Source: Flagellimonas nanhaiensis
GTDB taxonomy: Bacteria; Bacteroidota; Bacteroidia; Flavobacteriales; Flavobacteriaceae
Direction: 5' to 3'
DNA length: 64,000 bases
NCBI RefSeq assembly: GCF_003382275.1
Contig: NZ_QTJX01000001.1
Span: 1,178,001-1,242,000, forward strand
Positions 16,604 through 25,744 of the stretch are shown in pieces (position 1 is the first letter of the stretch; the number at the start of each line of letters is the position of its first letter). The position numbers and the translations under genes are program-made. The notes under the pieces were generated by a model. That model worked only from the letters and a program-made list of their open reading frames with translations. It did not search any database and was not told where the DNA came from.

Positions 16604-17476
16604 TTATTTGGGCAGCGGAACATAGGTATCATCGTTTTTCATCATGGGAAAAGTCTTGTCCTTCCAAGCCTTTTTTGCAGCCTCTATTTTATCCTTACTT
16701 GAGGAGACAAAATTCCAGTAGATGTGTCTTTCCTCCGGAAAGGGCTCACCCCCAAACAATATTAGATGGGTATTGGGTTCCAATTCTAATTTACAAGTGT
16801 CCTCTACCTTAGAAACCAAGATATTTCCCTTACCTACTTTTTCATCACAGGCCTTTAGGCCTCCTTCTACAATACAAATACCGATTTCTCCTTTTAATTT
16901 TCCGTTTACATTAAGAGCATACTGGGACACATTCTTAACTTCCACCATAAATAGCGGAGAATATGTAGGTACTGGGGATTTTTTTCCATAACCCTCTCCA
17001 GCTACCAAGGTAAACTCTGTTTCTCCATCTTTCCACTTGGGGAGCTTATCACCCTCAATATGATGGAACTCAGGTTCCATTTCTTCCAGTTCCTTGGGTA
17101 AAGCCACCCATATTTGATAACCGTGTGCAGTAAAAGTGGTGCCATTGCGTAATGCGCCAGGCGTTCTTTCGGTGTGGGTGACCCCTTTTCCGGCAGTCAT
17201 CCAGTTCACTGAGCCAGGTTTAATAGGTTGATATGTACCTAGACTATCTTGGTGCAATATCTCTCCCTCCAACATAAAGGTCAGGGTGGACAGCCCAATA
17301 TGGGGATGCTGGTCCACATCCATATATTTGGTTGGACCAAGTTGGGTAGGCCCCATGTGGTCTATAAATATAAACGGACCTATCATTCTCTTTTTTCGAA
17401 AAGGAATCAGTCTGCCTACGATAAAATCTCCGATATCACGGCTTCTTTCTTCTATGATCATTCCAAGGTTGGACAT
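16604..17476 (-). CDS. Pirin-family cupin protein
   Basis: A 290-residue bicupin of the pirin family, with the N-terminal metal-binding block DQHPHIGLSTLTFMLEGEILHQDSLG and GSVNWMTAGKGVTHTER. Bacterial pirins include quercetin dioxygenases and redox regulators; the role here is not fixed. ATG at 17476 (SNLGMIIEERSRDI) fits family N-termini; an upstream in-frame Met would overlap the divergent hydrolase start. Confidence 0.88.
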   Translation of the reverse strand: MSNLGMIIEERSRDIGDFIVGRLIPFRKKRMIGPFIFIDHMGPTQLGPTKYMDVDQHPHIGLSTLTFMLEGEILHQDSLGTYQPIKPGSVNWMTAGKGVTHTERTPGALRNGTTFTAHGYQIWVALPKELEEMEPEFHHIEGDKLPKWKDGETEFTLVAGEGYGKKSPVPTYSPLFMVEVKNVSQYALNVNGKLKGEIGICIVEGGLKACDEKVGKGNILVSKVEDTCKLELEPNTHLILFGGEPFPEERHIYWNFVSSSKDKIEAAKKAWKDKTFPMMKNDDTYVPLPK

Positions 17477-17525
17477 AGGTTTAATGCTTATATTTAGCAG
17501 CAGAAAAATACGATAAATCTTGATC

Positions 17526-18860
17526 ATGAAACTACTTAAGCGTACGCTCCTACTCCTAGTTGTGGTGATAGGAGTGGTTATCTACCTAAACTATTCCAAA
17601 TTGAACATTATTTCTGGATATGCTGCCAAAAATATGGCTTCTGGTGTATTTGTTGCTGAACGCTCCGCTGCGTCAATGAACCAGAACGACAACAATGTTC
17701 CCATGATAGAATTGGCAGATACGGAAGTAAATCAGGATGAAAAATCTGCATCATCCAAGGTTTATGGATTTATGGAACGTAAGGCCGTTTTTAGAGAAGG
17801 ACTGGGAACTGTTTTGATAAATGATGAATATGAACCCAATAAACTCACCATCAAACCAAATAGGAATAGACCATTGGATACCGTGCCTTATCCCTATGGA
17901 CAGGCAACTCCAAAGGATACATTGTTTTCCAATGTGGACGTGAACCAGCTCAATAAGGCCTTTGCTTTGGCTTTTGCCAATCCCGAAGCACAAAAGACAC
18001 GTACCATGCTCGTTCTTTACAAAGGTCACTTATTGGCAGAGAAATACATTGATGGATTTACTCCCGAAACTCCAATTTTAGGGTGGTCTATGACCAAAAG
18101 CGTGTTGGCCACATGTTTTGGGGTCTTGGAGCACCAAGGCAAGGTTGAAATGGATTGGCCAGCTCCCATTACAGAATGGCAGGAGGATGACCGAAAAGAG
18201 ATAACCTTAAACCATCTCCTAAGAATGCAAAGTGGATTGGAGTGGCAAGAAGACTACACCAAGATTTCTGATGTTACTAGAATGTTGTTTTTGGAAAGCG
18301 ATATGACCCAATTGCAAAAGGAAAAACAACCTGTTGCCAAACCCACCGAGATATGGAACTATTCTTCAGGGACCTCTAACCTACTTTCGGGTATATTAAG
18401 GCAGCAGTTTAGAAGCCATCAGGAATATCTGGATTTCCCATACTCATCCTTTATTGATAAAATTGGGATGTACTCCATGGTACTTGAAGCTGATATTGCC
18501 GGAAATTATGTAGGATCTTCATACGCTTGGGCAAACACCAGGGATTGGGCACGGTTTGGACAGCTTTATCTTGATAAAGGAAGCTGGAATGGTGAACAGA
18601 TTTTTGACGCAGGCTGGGTGGATTACATTACCGAACCAACTTTACACTCCAACGGGGAATACGGAGCACATTTTTGGTTGAATGCGGAAGAGAAATACCC
18701 TGATGTTCCAAAGGATTTGTTCTCATGTAATGGCTATCAAGGGCAACATGTGTTTGTGATTCCCTCCAAGGATTTGGTTGTTGTACGTACTGGATTGGCA
18801 GAAGAACCTGAATTTGATGCCAATAAAATATTGTCAGCTATCGTAAAATCTATACACTAA
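17526..18860 (+). CDS. Membrane-anchored beta-lactamase-fold serine hydrolase
   Basis: A 444-residue protein with an N-terminal membrane anchor (LLLLVVVIGVVIYL) and a class C beta-lactamase/esterase domain. The nucleophile motif SMTK (Ser188, Lys191) and the tyrosine motif YSSG (Tyr279) are present; a GQHVFV segment stands in for the KTG-like third motif. Members are esterases, D-amino-acid peptidases or 6-aminohexanoate hydrolases; no specific substrate can be named. ATG at 17526 is preferred over a TTG six bases upstream. Confidence 0.85.
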   Translation: MKLLKRTLLLLVVVIGVVIYLNYSKLNIISGYAAKNMASGVFVAERSAASMNQNDNNVPMIELADTEVNQDEKSASSKVYGFMERKAVFREGLGTVLINDEYEPNKLTIKPNRNRPLDTVPYPYGQATPKDTLFSNVDVNQLNKAFALAFANPEAQKTRTMLVLYKGHLLAEKYIDGFTPETPILGWSMTKSVLATCFGVLEHQGKVEMDWPAPITEWQEDDRKEITLNHLLRMQSGLEWQEDYTKISDVTRMLFLESDMTQLQKEKQPVAKPTEIWNYSSGTSNLLSGILRQQFRSHQEYLDFPYSSFIDKIGMYSMVLEADIAGNYVGSSYAWANTRDWARFGQLYLDKGSWNGEQIFDAGWVDYITEPTLHSNGEYGAHFWLNAEEKYPDVPKDLFSCNGYQGQHVFVIPSKDLVVVRTGLAEEPEFDANKILSAIVKSIH

Positions 18861-18871
18861 ATCGATGTGAT

Positions 18872-18961
18872 ATGCCAAAAATGACGGCAAACCACAATAA
18901 AGTATCACTTCACAACAATAATTTCATTTACGGAAACACTGGTGGTACATTTACCATGTAA
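18872..18961 (+). CDS. Possible 29-residue micro-ORF, doubtful
   Basis: An ATG-to-TAA frame 11 bases after the hydrolase stop, encoding 29 residues rich in Asn, His, Gly and Thr (NNNFIYGNTGG). It lies in a 298-base convergent gap that otherwise holds only a terminator. It may be a relic or a chance frame. Confidence 0.15.
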   Translation: MPKMTANHNKVSLHNNNFIYGNTGGTFTM

Positions 18962-19005
18962 TTAATTAGAAAGTAAATTTTTTCATTTTCATATAGTGTT
19001 CTCGT

Positions 19006-19042
19006 AAAAGAGTCTTGACCCAAGTGGCAAGGCTCTTTTTGG
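19006..19042 (+). terminator. Rho-independent terminator after the serine hydrolase gene
   Basis: A 10-bp stem (AAGAGTCTTG paired with CAAGGCTCTT, one G-U pair) around a 10-base loop, followed by a short T-run. It lies between convergent genes and could serve both directions, but the T-run favours the plus strand. Confidence 0.75.
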
Positions 19043-19158
19043 TTTAAGGCACTTTTAATTTAACAGGAGGACACGAATTGCACAAATTATCTCGAAAATT
19101 CGTTAGCTCTGCTTCATGAGCGAAGATTATAATTGTTCATTGTCTATTGGCCATTGAA

Positions 19159-20001
19159 CTACGGAATCCATTTATCTTTCCCGAAATTGGGCTTTCGTTT
19201 TTCCAAAAACGCGTTTCTACCCTCTTTAGCTTCATCGGTCATATATGCCAAACGTGTAGCTTCACCAGCAAATACTTGTTGACCTACCATACCATCATCG
19301 GTAAGGTTCATGGCAAACTTTAGCATTTTTATGGAAGTTGGTGATTTAGCCAACACCTCCTGGGCCCATTGGTATGCCGTATCTTCCAATTCCGCATGGG
19401 GTACTACCGCATTCACCATTCCCATTTCATAAGCTTCCTGAGCGGAATAGTTTCGACCCAAAAAGAAAATTTCGCGGGCTTTTTTCTGTCCCACCATTTT
19501 GGCCAAGTATGCAGACCCGTATCCTCCATCAAAACTGGTGACATCGGCATCGGTCTGTTTAAAGATGGCATGTTCTTTACTGGCCAGGGTCATATCACAA
19601 ACCACATGAAGGCTATGTCCGCCCCCAACTGCCCAACCGGGCACTACGGCAATGACCACTTTGGGCATAAATCTTATCAATCGTTGTACCTCCAGAATAT
19701 TCAACCTATGGTAACCATCTTCCCCCACATAGCCCTGATGTCCCCTAGCCTTTTGATCTCCACCACTACAGAAAGCCCATTTTCCATCCTTTGAAGAAGG
19801 CCCCTCAGCAGAAAGCAATACTACTCCAATGGAAGTATCTTCCTGGGCATCATAGAAAGCTTTATAGAGTTCACTGGTTGTTTTAGGCCGGAAAGCATTG
19901 CGTATATCCGGACGATTGAAAGCAATACGTGCTACTCCGTCACATTTTTTATAGGTTATATCTTCAAATTCTATGGCAGTTTGCCAATCAATATTCTTCA
20001 T
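19159..20001 (-). CDS. menB: 1,4-dihydroxy-2-naphthoyl-CoA synthase
   Basis: A 280-residue crotonase-fold enzyme that closes the naphthoate ring in menaquinone synthesis. Family features are FNRPDIRNAFRPKTTSEL, the oxyanion-hole segment FCSGGDQKARG, VPGWAVGGGHSLHVVCD and the C-terminal RNAFLEKRKPNF. The length matches MenB rather than general enoyl-CoA hydratases. No other men genes are in the window, so it is transcribed apart from them. Confidence 0.95.
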   Translation of the reverse strand: MKNIDWQTAIEFEDITYKKCDGVARIAFNRPDIRNAFRPKTTSELYKAFYDAQEDTSIGVVLLSAEGPSSKDGKWAFCSGGDQKARGHQGYVGEDGYHRLNILEVQRLIRFMPKVVIAVVPGWAVGGGHSLHVVCDMTLASKEHAIFKQTDADVTSFDGGYGSAYLAKMVGQKKAREIFFLGRNYSAQEAYEMGMVNAVVPHAELEDTAYQWAQEVLAKSPTSIKMLKFAMNLTDDGMVGQQVFAGEATRLAYMTDEAKEGRNAFLEKRKPNFGKDKWIP

Positions 20002-20022
20002 GGTAACAATTATCTAGTGAAG

Positions 20023-20030
20023 CAAAAATA
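20023..20030 (-). promoter_or_regulatory. Candidate -7 box for menB
   Basis: Minus-strand TATTTTTG fits TAnnTTTG, 21 bases upstream of the menB ATG. No well-spaced -33 TTG was found, so the call rests on one motif. Confidence 0.3.
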
Positions 20031-20363
20031 TGGGATTAAAAGCAATTTTAATTTATTAGTGAATAGTCTTAATAGATTATCATGTCTGTCCTATGATTTC
20101 AATTACTTTACGTTTCCCTTTTTTAGACACAATCCCCACTAACCAAATTGAGAAGAACATAAGTGGATTATACGATGCCATGCTTCAGACAATCTAAATT
20201 CCTTATAGATAGAGCAAGATAAATAAAATGGGTAACTGGTTATTCAATATATAAAACTCTAAATAACAACCATTTACACATAAAAAAGTTCAATTCATAC
20301 AATTTTTCTTACAAAACTTAGGGAATTCAATAACTTAAAGATGTATACAAAAAACTAAAAGGT
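20031..20363. other. Long intergenic region between menB and the tyrosinase gene
   Basis: About 330 AT-rich bases between divergent genes. Apart from one 34-codon frame (20093-20197), nothing recognisable was seen: no repeat, RNA structure or clear terminator. It presumably holds the tyrosinase promoter, but no convincing TAnnTTTG box was found on the plus strand. Confidence 0.5.
20093..20197 (+). CDS. Possible 34-residue micro-ORF, doubtful
   Basis: An ATG-to-TAA frame encoding 34 residues (core FLDTIPTNQIEKNISGLYDA) with a plausible globular composition. It could be a microprotein or the relic of a longer gene. No RBS or homologue is recognised. Confidence 0.2.
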   Translation: MISITLRFPFLDTIPTNQIEKNISGLYDAMLQTI

Positions 20364-21824
20364 ATGGGCGATTTTAATAACGAAATTAATTCCCTTGATA
20401 GAAGGGTATTTATTAAGGGTTTGGGGTTGGTAAGTCTTGGTGTTGTTTCAGGATTAACCTTGGGAGGATGTGAGGGATGTGCGGAAAAGATACGTAATAG
20501 ACCTATTAGGCGTCGATTAAGAACAGGGTCTCCAGAAGTGGATGCTGACATTGAAACCTATAGGGAAGCGGTTCAACTGATGAAGGGACTACCTTCAACT
20601 GATTCCAGAAGCTGGATTAACCAAGCAACAATTCATGGAACCATCGCAGGAGGATTTAATCAATGTCAGCACGGGACTGATCATTTCTTCTCATGGCATA
20701 GAGCATATTTATATTTTTTCGAGAAAATCTGTCAAGAGTTAACAGGTAATCCAGATTTTGGTCTCCCCTATTGGAATTGGAACCAAAATCCTGGCATCCA
20801 CAGTGCATATCAAGATACAAGTAGTGCTCTTTTTGAATCAAGAAACACGAACGACCTTTCCAACGTTTGGGCGGTTTCAGATGATGCACTTAATACTATT
20901 TTTGATGACACCAACTTTTTTACGTTCAGCTCTCAAATAGAAGGCACTCCCCACAACACAGTTCATAGTGTAGTGGGGCAAACTATGGTAACCGGAGGCT
21001 CACCGTTGGACCCAATTTTTTGGAACCACCATTGTATGGTTGATTATTGCTGGGCAAAATGGAACATTGAAATGGAAAATGACAATCCCAACGATACCGC
21101 ATGGGGAGGGACCGAATGGGACCACTTTGTGGACGGTGAGGGAAACCCTGTCACTATGTCGGCAGCCCTTACCACGGTATTACCATTACTCAGTTATCAA
21201 TATGAAACAAGTGCTATTGGAGATTCTAATGAAACTTTTAGCATTGCCAGTAATAGAGAGTTCAAAAAAATTGAAAAAAGAGTTCGGGAAGGAACCAATG
21301 TCAAAATGGATATCAAACAAAGAATGCGACTATCAGATAGAGATTCGATTAGTTTGTTAACTCCTTTTTCCAGTGTTAAAAATATTTCTGGCAGTAATTT
21401 TTCCCGTATCTTGAATAAACCGAATTTTGAAGAGAACATTTTTGTCAGCGTCAAATATGAGGACTTGCCGCCAACAAACGACTTTTTTGTAAGGGTTTAT
21501 ATAAACATGCCAGATGCAAACCTAGCTTCATCCATTGAAGATGTTCATTTTGCGGGAAGTTTTGCTTTTTTTGGCACGAATAAAACAAGTAACGAGTTTC
21601 ATGGTTCAGGTCATAAAAGACATCAACCGAATTTTTTGGTAAACATTACTCCGACCCTTAGGAAATTGAGACAAAACCAGTTGTTGACCGACAATGATTC
21701 CATATCCGTGCAACTGGTTCCGGTGGCTATAAGTGGACGGACTTTGAGTGAGGATTTGAGTAAACTAATCCTCAATGAATTAGAAATTATAGTAACACCA
21801 ATTGAGATAGAAACAAAACAATAG
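20364..21824 (+). CDS. Tyrosinase/polyphenol oxidase with PPO-like C-terminal domain, Tat lipoprotein
   Basis: A 486-residue type-3 copper oxidase. A twin-arginine signal (DRRVFIKGLG) leads to a lipobox LGGC with Cys36, so it is probably an exported lipoprotein. The six copper ligands are visible: His91 (IHG), His103 (CQHG) and His112 (WHR) for CuA; His197 and His201 (PHNTVH) and His222/223 (FWNHH) for CuB. Cys101-x-His103 has the spacing of the thioether link in fungal and plant enzymes. Residues 370-480 resemble the plant PPO C-terminal domain (INMPDANL, DVHFAGSFAFF, SISVQLVPV). It would oxidise phenols to quinones. A small lipoprotein gene follows after 5 bases. Confidence 0.9.
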   Translation: MGDFNNEINSLDRRVFIKGLGLVSLGVVSGLTLGGCEGCAEKIRNRPIRRRLRTGSPEVDADIETYREAVQLMKGLPSTDSRSWINQATIHGTIAGGFNQCQHGTDHFFSWHRAYLYFFEKICQELTGNPDFGLPYWNWNQNPGIHSAYQDTSSALFESRNTNDLSNVWAVSDDALNTIFDDTNFFTFSSQIEGTPHNTVHSVVGQTMVTGGSPLDPIFWNHHCMVDYCWAKWNIEMENDNPNDTAWGGTEWDHFVDGEGNPVTMSAALTTVLPLLSYQYETSAIGDSNETFSIASNREFKKIEKRVREGTNVKMDIKQRMRLSDRDSISLLTPFSSVKNISGSNFSRILNKPNFEENIFVSVKYEDLPPTNDFFVRVYINMPDANLASSIEDVHFAGSFAFFGTNKTSNEFHGSGHKRHQPNFLVNITPTLRKLRQNQLLTDNDSISVQLVPVAISGRTLSEDLSKLILNELEIIVTPIEIETKQ

Positions 21825-21829
21825 TTCGC

Positions 21830-22288
21830 ATGGTCACCAAGATTATGGCAATTGCAATTTTTTCATTTTTTTATAATTCTGTTGAATCTTGCTCTAATCC
21901 GGATAAAACCAATCAGGAAATTGTTGATATTGTGGAAACACAAGAGGAGGAAACCATTAATTTAAACTTGGGGCATCTTAGCTACCGGCAAAAGATTGGT
22001 TCGGACAAAGATGGTAAGGGAAGTGAATTCATAAAAATCCAAGTTGTGGACGTTACCAACCCAAAGCTGCATTCAATTGCTGTTGAGGTATTCCATCTTG
22101 AAAACGGCACAGAAAATATATTGGGTTCTTTTGCGCTTTATCCATCAGATAATATTGGAAACTTTTTGATCGCTACACAAGGTAAACTAAACCCAGGCGG
22201 AATGGTTCTTCTTAAACTGGTAGTACCAGAAACCACAAAACAATCAGATTCAGTCAACATAACACTAAAAAAGGTCAGCTTTCTTTAA
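21830..22288 (+). CDS. Unknown small lipoprotein next to tyrosinase
   Basis: A 152-residue protein with a signal-like N-terminus (IMAIAIFSFF) and a possible lipobox VESC (Cys21). The mature part is an acidic linker (VETQEEETIN) and then a beta-rich domain of about 110 residues. It lacks the His, Cys or Met clusters expected of a copper chaperone. It starts 5 bases after the tyrosinase stop, so the two are co-transcribed. It could be a tyrosinase partner, but it is not similar by eye to the known MelC1 caddie proteins. Family unknown. Confidence 0.65.
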   Translation: MVTKIMAIAIFSFFYNSVESCSNPDKTNQEIVDIVETQEEETINLNLGHLSYRQKIGSDKDGKGSEFIKIQVVDVTNPKLHSIAVEVFHLENGTENILGSFALYPSDNIGNFLIATQGKLNPGGMVLLKLVVPETTKQSDSVNITLKKVSFL

Positions 22289-22314
22289 GACCACAATTGT
22301 TCGCAATAATCTAG

Positions 22315-22860
22315 TTTGGAGGTGTGGCGACCCAATGGGACACCCAATTTGGTACGGGCACCAAAGATGTGGCTTTCGTAAATAACCTTATTGATTATAT
22401 GGATAAAAATTACACGATTGATTTAAAACGGGTGTATGCCACGGGTTTTTCAAATGGAGGTTTTTTGTCATGCTAGGATGTGAGCTGCCCCAGAAAACAA
22501 GCTGTGATCAATCTTATAAAGTCCCTGTTTTTATGATTCATGGATCAAACGACGTTACCGTAGTTCGAAAACTGTGTCCTTTGAATCGACCCAAGGGTCA
22601 ATAGTTTTTTTTGCGCAACAATCCAACTGCGGTTTAAATCCGATAGTTACAGATTTACCCGATACTGATTCGAACGACAATTCAACCGTTACCAAATACG
22701 AATTTGTGAATTGTGACGAAGGTGCCCCTTTTGTATTCTACGATATTATAAATGGAGGCCATACATTACCCGATGCCTTGGATATTGGAGGTTTGGTGAC
22801 CAATAGGGATGTCAATGCCAATACCGTTATCTCGATTTTTTTAAGGGCATTGTGCATCCC
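22315..22860 (+). pseudogene. Decayed PHB-depolymerase/CE1-type esterase
   Basis: Three pieces of one alpha/beta-hydrolase lie in different frames. Piece 1 (about 22315-22470) encodes the region up to the nucleophile elbow (NLIDYMDKNYTIDLKRVYAT, then GFSNGGF). Piece 2 (about 22470-22560), shifted in frame, has LGCELPQ and the Asp region VPVFMIHGSND. Piece 3 (about 22562-22850), shifted again, ends with the catalytic His region INGGHTLPDA. The N-terminal third is missing and roughly 10-20 residues are lost after CELPQ. It starts 26 bases after the lipoprotein gene and may once have been the third gene of that operon. Confidence 0.85.
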
Positions 22861-22900
22861 AATCTTTGAATTGCAAAAGCTCGGATATAACCCTAAAGGG

Positions 22901-24139
22901 TTAATGCTTGTTCTTTTCCTGAATCCATTTCCCCATATATTTAGTTGCAGTCCGCTCTTGTTGGCTCAATAAACGTCCAACTAAGTTTTGAGTTCGATGT
23001 TTGGGCAACTGTTCCTGCAATTCCTTTAAACGGTTCAAGAGCGTTTTTTGAAGTGATTGCCTTTGGTAATGGGTTTGTACTATGGCAATTCCATTGGCTT
23101 GGCTTTGCTCCCATTCGTCCTTATTTTGATAAAGTTCTAGGGCACTTTGTGCAAAAGTTGCCCATTCATTCGTAATGCATCCTCCCCAAGGTAAATCATC
23201 ATGCATACCTTCAGCTCCCAAAGATGTCGTAACACTTGGGGTTCCATTTTGCATAGCATCTACCAGTTTACCTTTGATTCCGGCACCAAAAGACAATGGA
23301 GCCAAAAGCAATCTGCCATTTTTTAGAACTTGGCCCAAATCCTCTGCCCAACCTTTGATTTCAAAACCTTCCTGTGGTTTATGCATCTGAATGATTTGCT
23401 GAGGCAAATAAGCCCCGTAAACATGCAGCTTAGCTTTTGGCAAGCTTCTTCGGATAATAGGCCATATGGTATTCTTCAAAGTTTTGATGGCTTCAATGTT
23501 TGGTTGGTGTTTTCCATTTCCAATACAGATAAAATCCTTTCGTTCTTCAAATTTTGGCCAACTGGAGATTTCCTCTTTAGATAGACGCTCCAACATAAAA
23601 GGTAGATGCAACAACAAATTCTTTGGAATACCTATTTCATCAACTAGGATTTGTGTCTCAAAAGATGAAATCATCAGGGTAAGGTCTGAACGATAAATAC
23701 TGGCCACCTCCCGCAAGGTCATGGAATGATCTTTCCAATGATCTAGGGAGAATTTCTCATCTTTCCGATGGCATTCCTCCCTTGATTTCCTGAGCGAATG
23801 TAGATCTTCTGTATTTAGAATTTTAACTGCATCTGGTGCTTGCTCAGAAACCCGCCATCCGAATTGCTCTTCTGTCATAAACCTGTCAAAAACCACATAA
23901 TTGGGCTTAAGTTCTTTTACGAAGTCATCAAAGCTAGGATGGTTCAATTTAAACTCAACCTCCCTCACTCCTATTCCCACTAGGTCTAAACTATATTTGG
24001 ACTTTGCTGCCGTTGATCCAAATACCACCTCAAAACCAAAATCAAGGAAAGCATGGATCAATTGTTCCATTCTGTTTCCCGCAGCTGTGGTACTGGGTTC
24101 TGGCCACACATGCCCGATAATCAATAGGATTGGGTTCAT
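22901..24139 (-). CDS. Glycosyltransferase, GT4-like
   Basis: A 412-residue protein with a Rossmann-type N-terminal half (LLIIGHVWPEPSTTAAGNRM) and a C-terminal GT-B donor-binding half containing FICIGNGKHQPNIEAIK, KLHVYGAYL, GWAEDLGQVL and the nucleotide-sugar region PLSFGAGIKGKLVDAMQNGTP. It probably adds a sugar to a surface polysaccharide or lipid. No other polysaccharide genes adjoin it, so acceptor and sugar are unknown. Its 3' end abuts the esterase pseudogene. Confidence 0.82.
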   Translation of the reverse strand: MNPILLIIGHVWPEPSTTAAGNRMEQLIHAFLDFGFEVVFGSTAAKSKYSLDLVGIGVREVEFKLNHPSFDDFVKELKPNYVVFDRFMTEEQFGWRVSEQAPDAVKILNTEDLHSLRKSREECHRKDEKFSLDHWKDHSMTLREVASIYRSDLTLMISSFETQILVDEIGIPKNLLLHLPFMLERLSKEEISSWPKFEERKDFICIGNGKHQPNIEAIKTLKNTIWPIIRRSLPKAKLHVYGAYLPQQIIQMHKPQEGFEIKGWAEDLGQVLKNGRLLLAPLSFGAGIKGKLVDAMQNGTPSVTTSLGAEGMHDDLPWGGCITNEWATFAQSALELYQNKDEWEQSQANGIAIVQTHYQRQSLQKTLLNRLKELQEQLPKHRTQNLVGRLLSQQERTATKYMGKWIQEKNKH

Positions 24140-24186
24140 TTCAACTAAGTTCAGGTGTCAGGAAGCAGATATAAAAATCAGAATTA

Positions 24187-25698
24187 CTACATCAAAGCTG
24201 CAAACTTTTTAGAGATGCTGGACCTTAATTTACGCTCATAATCTTCTTCCAACCACTCTTTATAGTTTTTGGTGTTGTTCATGATGCAATAAGAATACTG
24301 TTTTACCCTATAGGAGATTTCATCCTTGAGTTCCTTGGCCAAAAGTCTTGCATCAAAAACATCTTCACTGTTTTCCACACAGATTTGAGCATGCTGTTCG
24401 ATACTTTTTTCCAAAACTTCCTTGGACTTTCTTCCTTGTGCAAATATTTTCTTGTACTCCTCTTTTACATCGAATGTAATATCTTCAGACTTGCCAAATT
24501 TTGCTCTAAGCTCTTCCGGCATTTCATAAACGAAGTCTCGCTCAATCTCCTCGTCATTTTTAATGTTCTCCAAATAAAAATCAGGAAAATGGAAAATCTC
24601 CTGCCAATCCACTGCAGCATCCCATGGCCCAAATCGTGCAATATTGTTACCCATGTCTATTACACTGAACTCATCCTTGTTGGGCAAAATTCTGGACCCT
24701 CTCCCTATCATTTGAAAATATAAGGTCAAGGACCTAGTGGCCCTGTTCAAAATAATGGATTGAACCGTAGGTTCATCAAAACCGGTGGTTAGTATACTTA
24801 CCGAAGTCAGGATTGCATTGGGCGTAGTGGCAAACCAATCCAATATTTCCCGTCTTTCGGAGGCCGAATTCTTGTTGTCTAAGTGACGAATGTTGTACCC
24901 TGCCTTTTTGAAAGTTTCATACACATACAACGAGGTACTGATTCCGTTGTTGAAAATCAGGGTCTTGGTTCCCTTGGCAATCTCCTCATAAGCAGATACA
25001 AGTTTACCCAACATACTGTGGTTACCATAGAATTCATCCGAAGATTTTACGGTATAGTCACCATGTATTCCAAGTTTTAAAGTCTTAAGACTTACATCGT
25101 ATTTATAAAGGTTGGCCTTGGCCAAAAACCTTTTTTCTATCAAGGATTTTATAGACTCCCCAATGATTAAATGCTTGTAGTGGTCCTTCATAGGAAGCTT
25201 GATGTTGGAACTTAAAGGTGTGGCCGTAACCCCTAAAATGGTAGAGTTCTTAAAATACTTGAACAGTTTTCTAAAGGAGTTGTAATGGGCCTCATCTATA
25301 ATTACCAGACCAATATTATTGATGACCACCTTTTCTTCCTGCAGTCTATTGTTCAAGGTTTCCACCATGGCCACAAAGCACATGTATTCCTCCTGGTCGT
25401 ACAGTTCCTTGACCTCGCTATTGATAATTTTATTGGAAACCCCAAAACCGTGGAGCATCTTGGAGGTTTGTTTACTCAATTCTATTCTGTGGGTGAGCAC
25501 CATGACCTTTTTGCCCGTATTTTGGGTATACCTTCGGGTTATTTCGGAGAAAACCACGGTCTTTCCCCCTCCGGTGGGCAATTGGTACAAAATGTTGGTC
25601 CCCTGTGGAAGTTCATTGAGGTGCTTGAAAATTTTTTCAAGATCCTCTTGTTGGTAATCGTAAAGTGTTTTTTTGCTTTCCGCTCTTTTTACCTCCAA
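24187..25698 (-). CDS. DEAD/DEAH-box superfamily 2 helicase
   Basis: A 503-residue SF2 helicase. Motifs in order: Q-like YDYQQEDLEKIF, Walker A LPTGGGKTVV near residue 41, Ia VLTHRIEL, DEAH near 134, GVTATPLS near 155, TLIFNNGIS, and motif VI MIGRGSRILPN near 337. A C-terminal region of about 130 residues is charged and helical. No nuclease domain is seen, and no restriction or defence genes adjoin it, so a DNA-repair or RNA role is as likely as defence. No ATG lies between the upstream stop and the domain; TTG at 25698 is the best start. Confidence 0.85.
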   Translation of the reverse strand: MEVKRAESKKTLYDYQQEDLEKIFKHLNELPQGTNILYQLPTGGGKTVVFSEITRRYTQNTGKKVMVLTHRIELSKQTSKMLHGFGVSNKIINSEVKELYDQEEYMCFVAMVETLNNRLQEEKVVINNIGLVIIDEAHYNSFRKLFKYFKNSTILGVTATPLSSNIKLPMKDHYKHLIIGESIKSLIEKRFLAKANLYKYDVSLKTLKLGIHGDYTVKSSDEFYGNHSMLGKLVSAYEEIAKGTKTLIFNNGISTSLYVYETFKKAGYNIRHLDNKNSASERREILDWFATTPNAILTSVSILTTGFDEPTVQSIILNRATRSLTLYFQMIGRGSRILPNKDEFSVIDMGNNIARFGPWDAAVDWQEIFHFPDFYLENIKNDEEIERDFVYEMPEELRAKFGKSEDITFDVKEEYKKIFAQGRKSKEVLEKSIEQHAQICVENSEDVFDARLLAKELKDEISYRVKQYSYCIMNNTKNYKEWLEEDYERKLRSSISKKFAALM

Positions 25699-25736
25699 AG
25701 AAATTGGGTTATAGGGTTATCAATTAACAAACCTTA

Positions 25737-25744
25737 CAAAATTA
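25737..25744 (-). promoter_or_regulatory. Candidate -7 box for the helicase gene
   Basis: Minus-strand TAATTTTG matches TAnnTTTG, 38 bases upstream of the proposed TTG start. A TTG lies 15 bases further upstream. Motif-only evidence. Confidence 0.3.

Noticed and set aside
22574..22972. A 132-codon plus-strand frame as an intact gene
   Set aside because: It is the third frame of the decayed esterase, starts at a GTG within the domain and runs past its natural end; the catalytic Ser region lies in another frame upstream.
24187..25698. The helicase as part of a restriction or defence system
   Set aside because: No nuclease, methyltransferase or known defence partner adjoins it, and both neighbours are ordinary genes.
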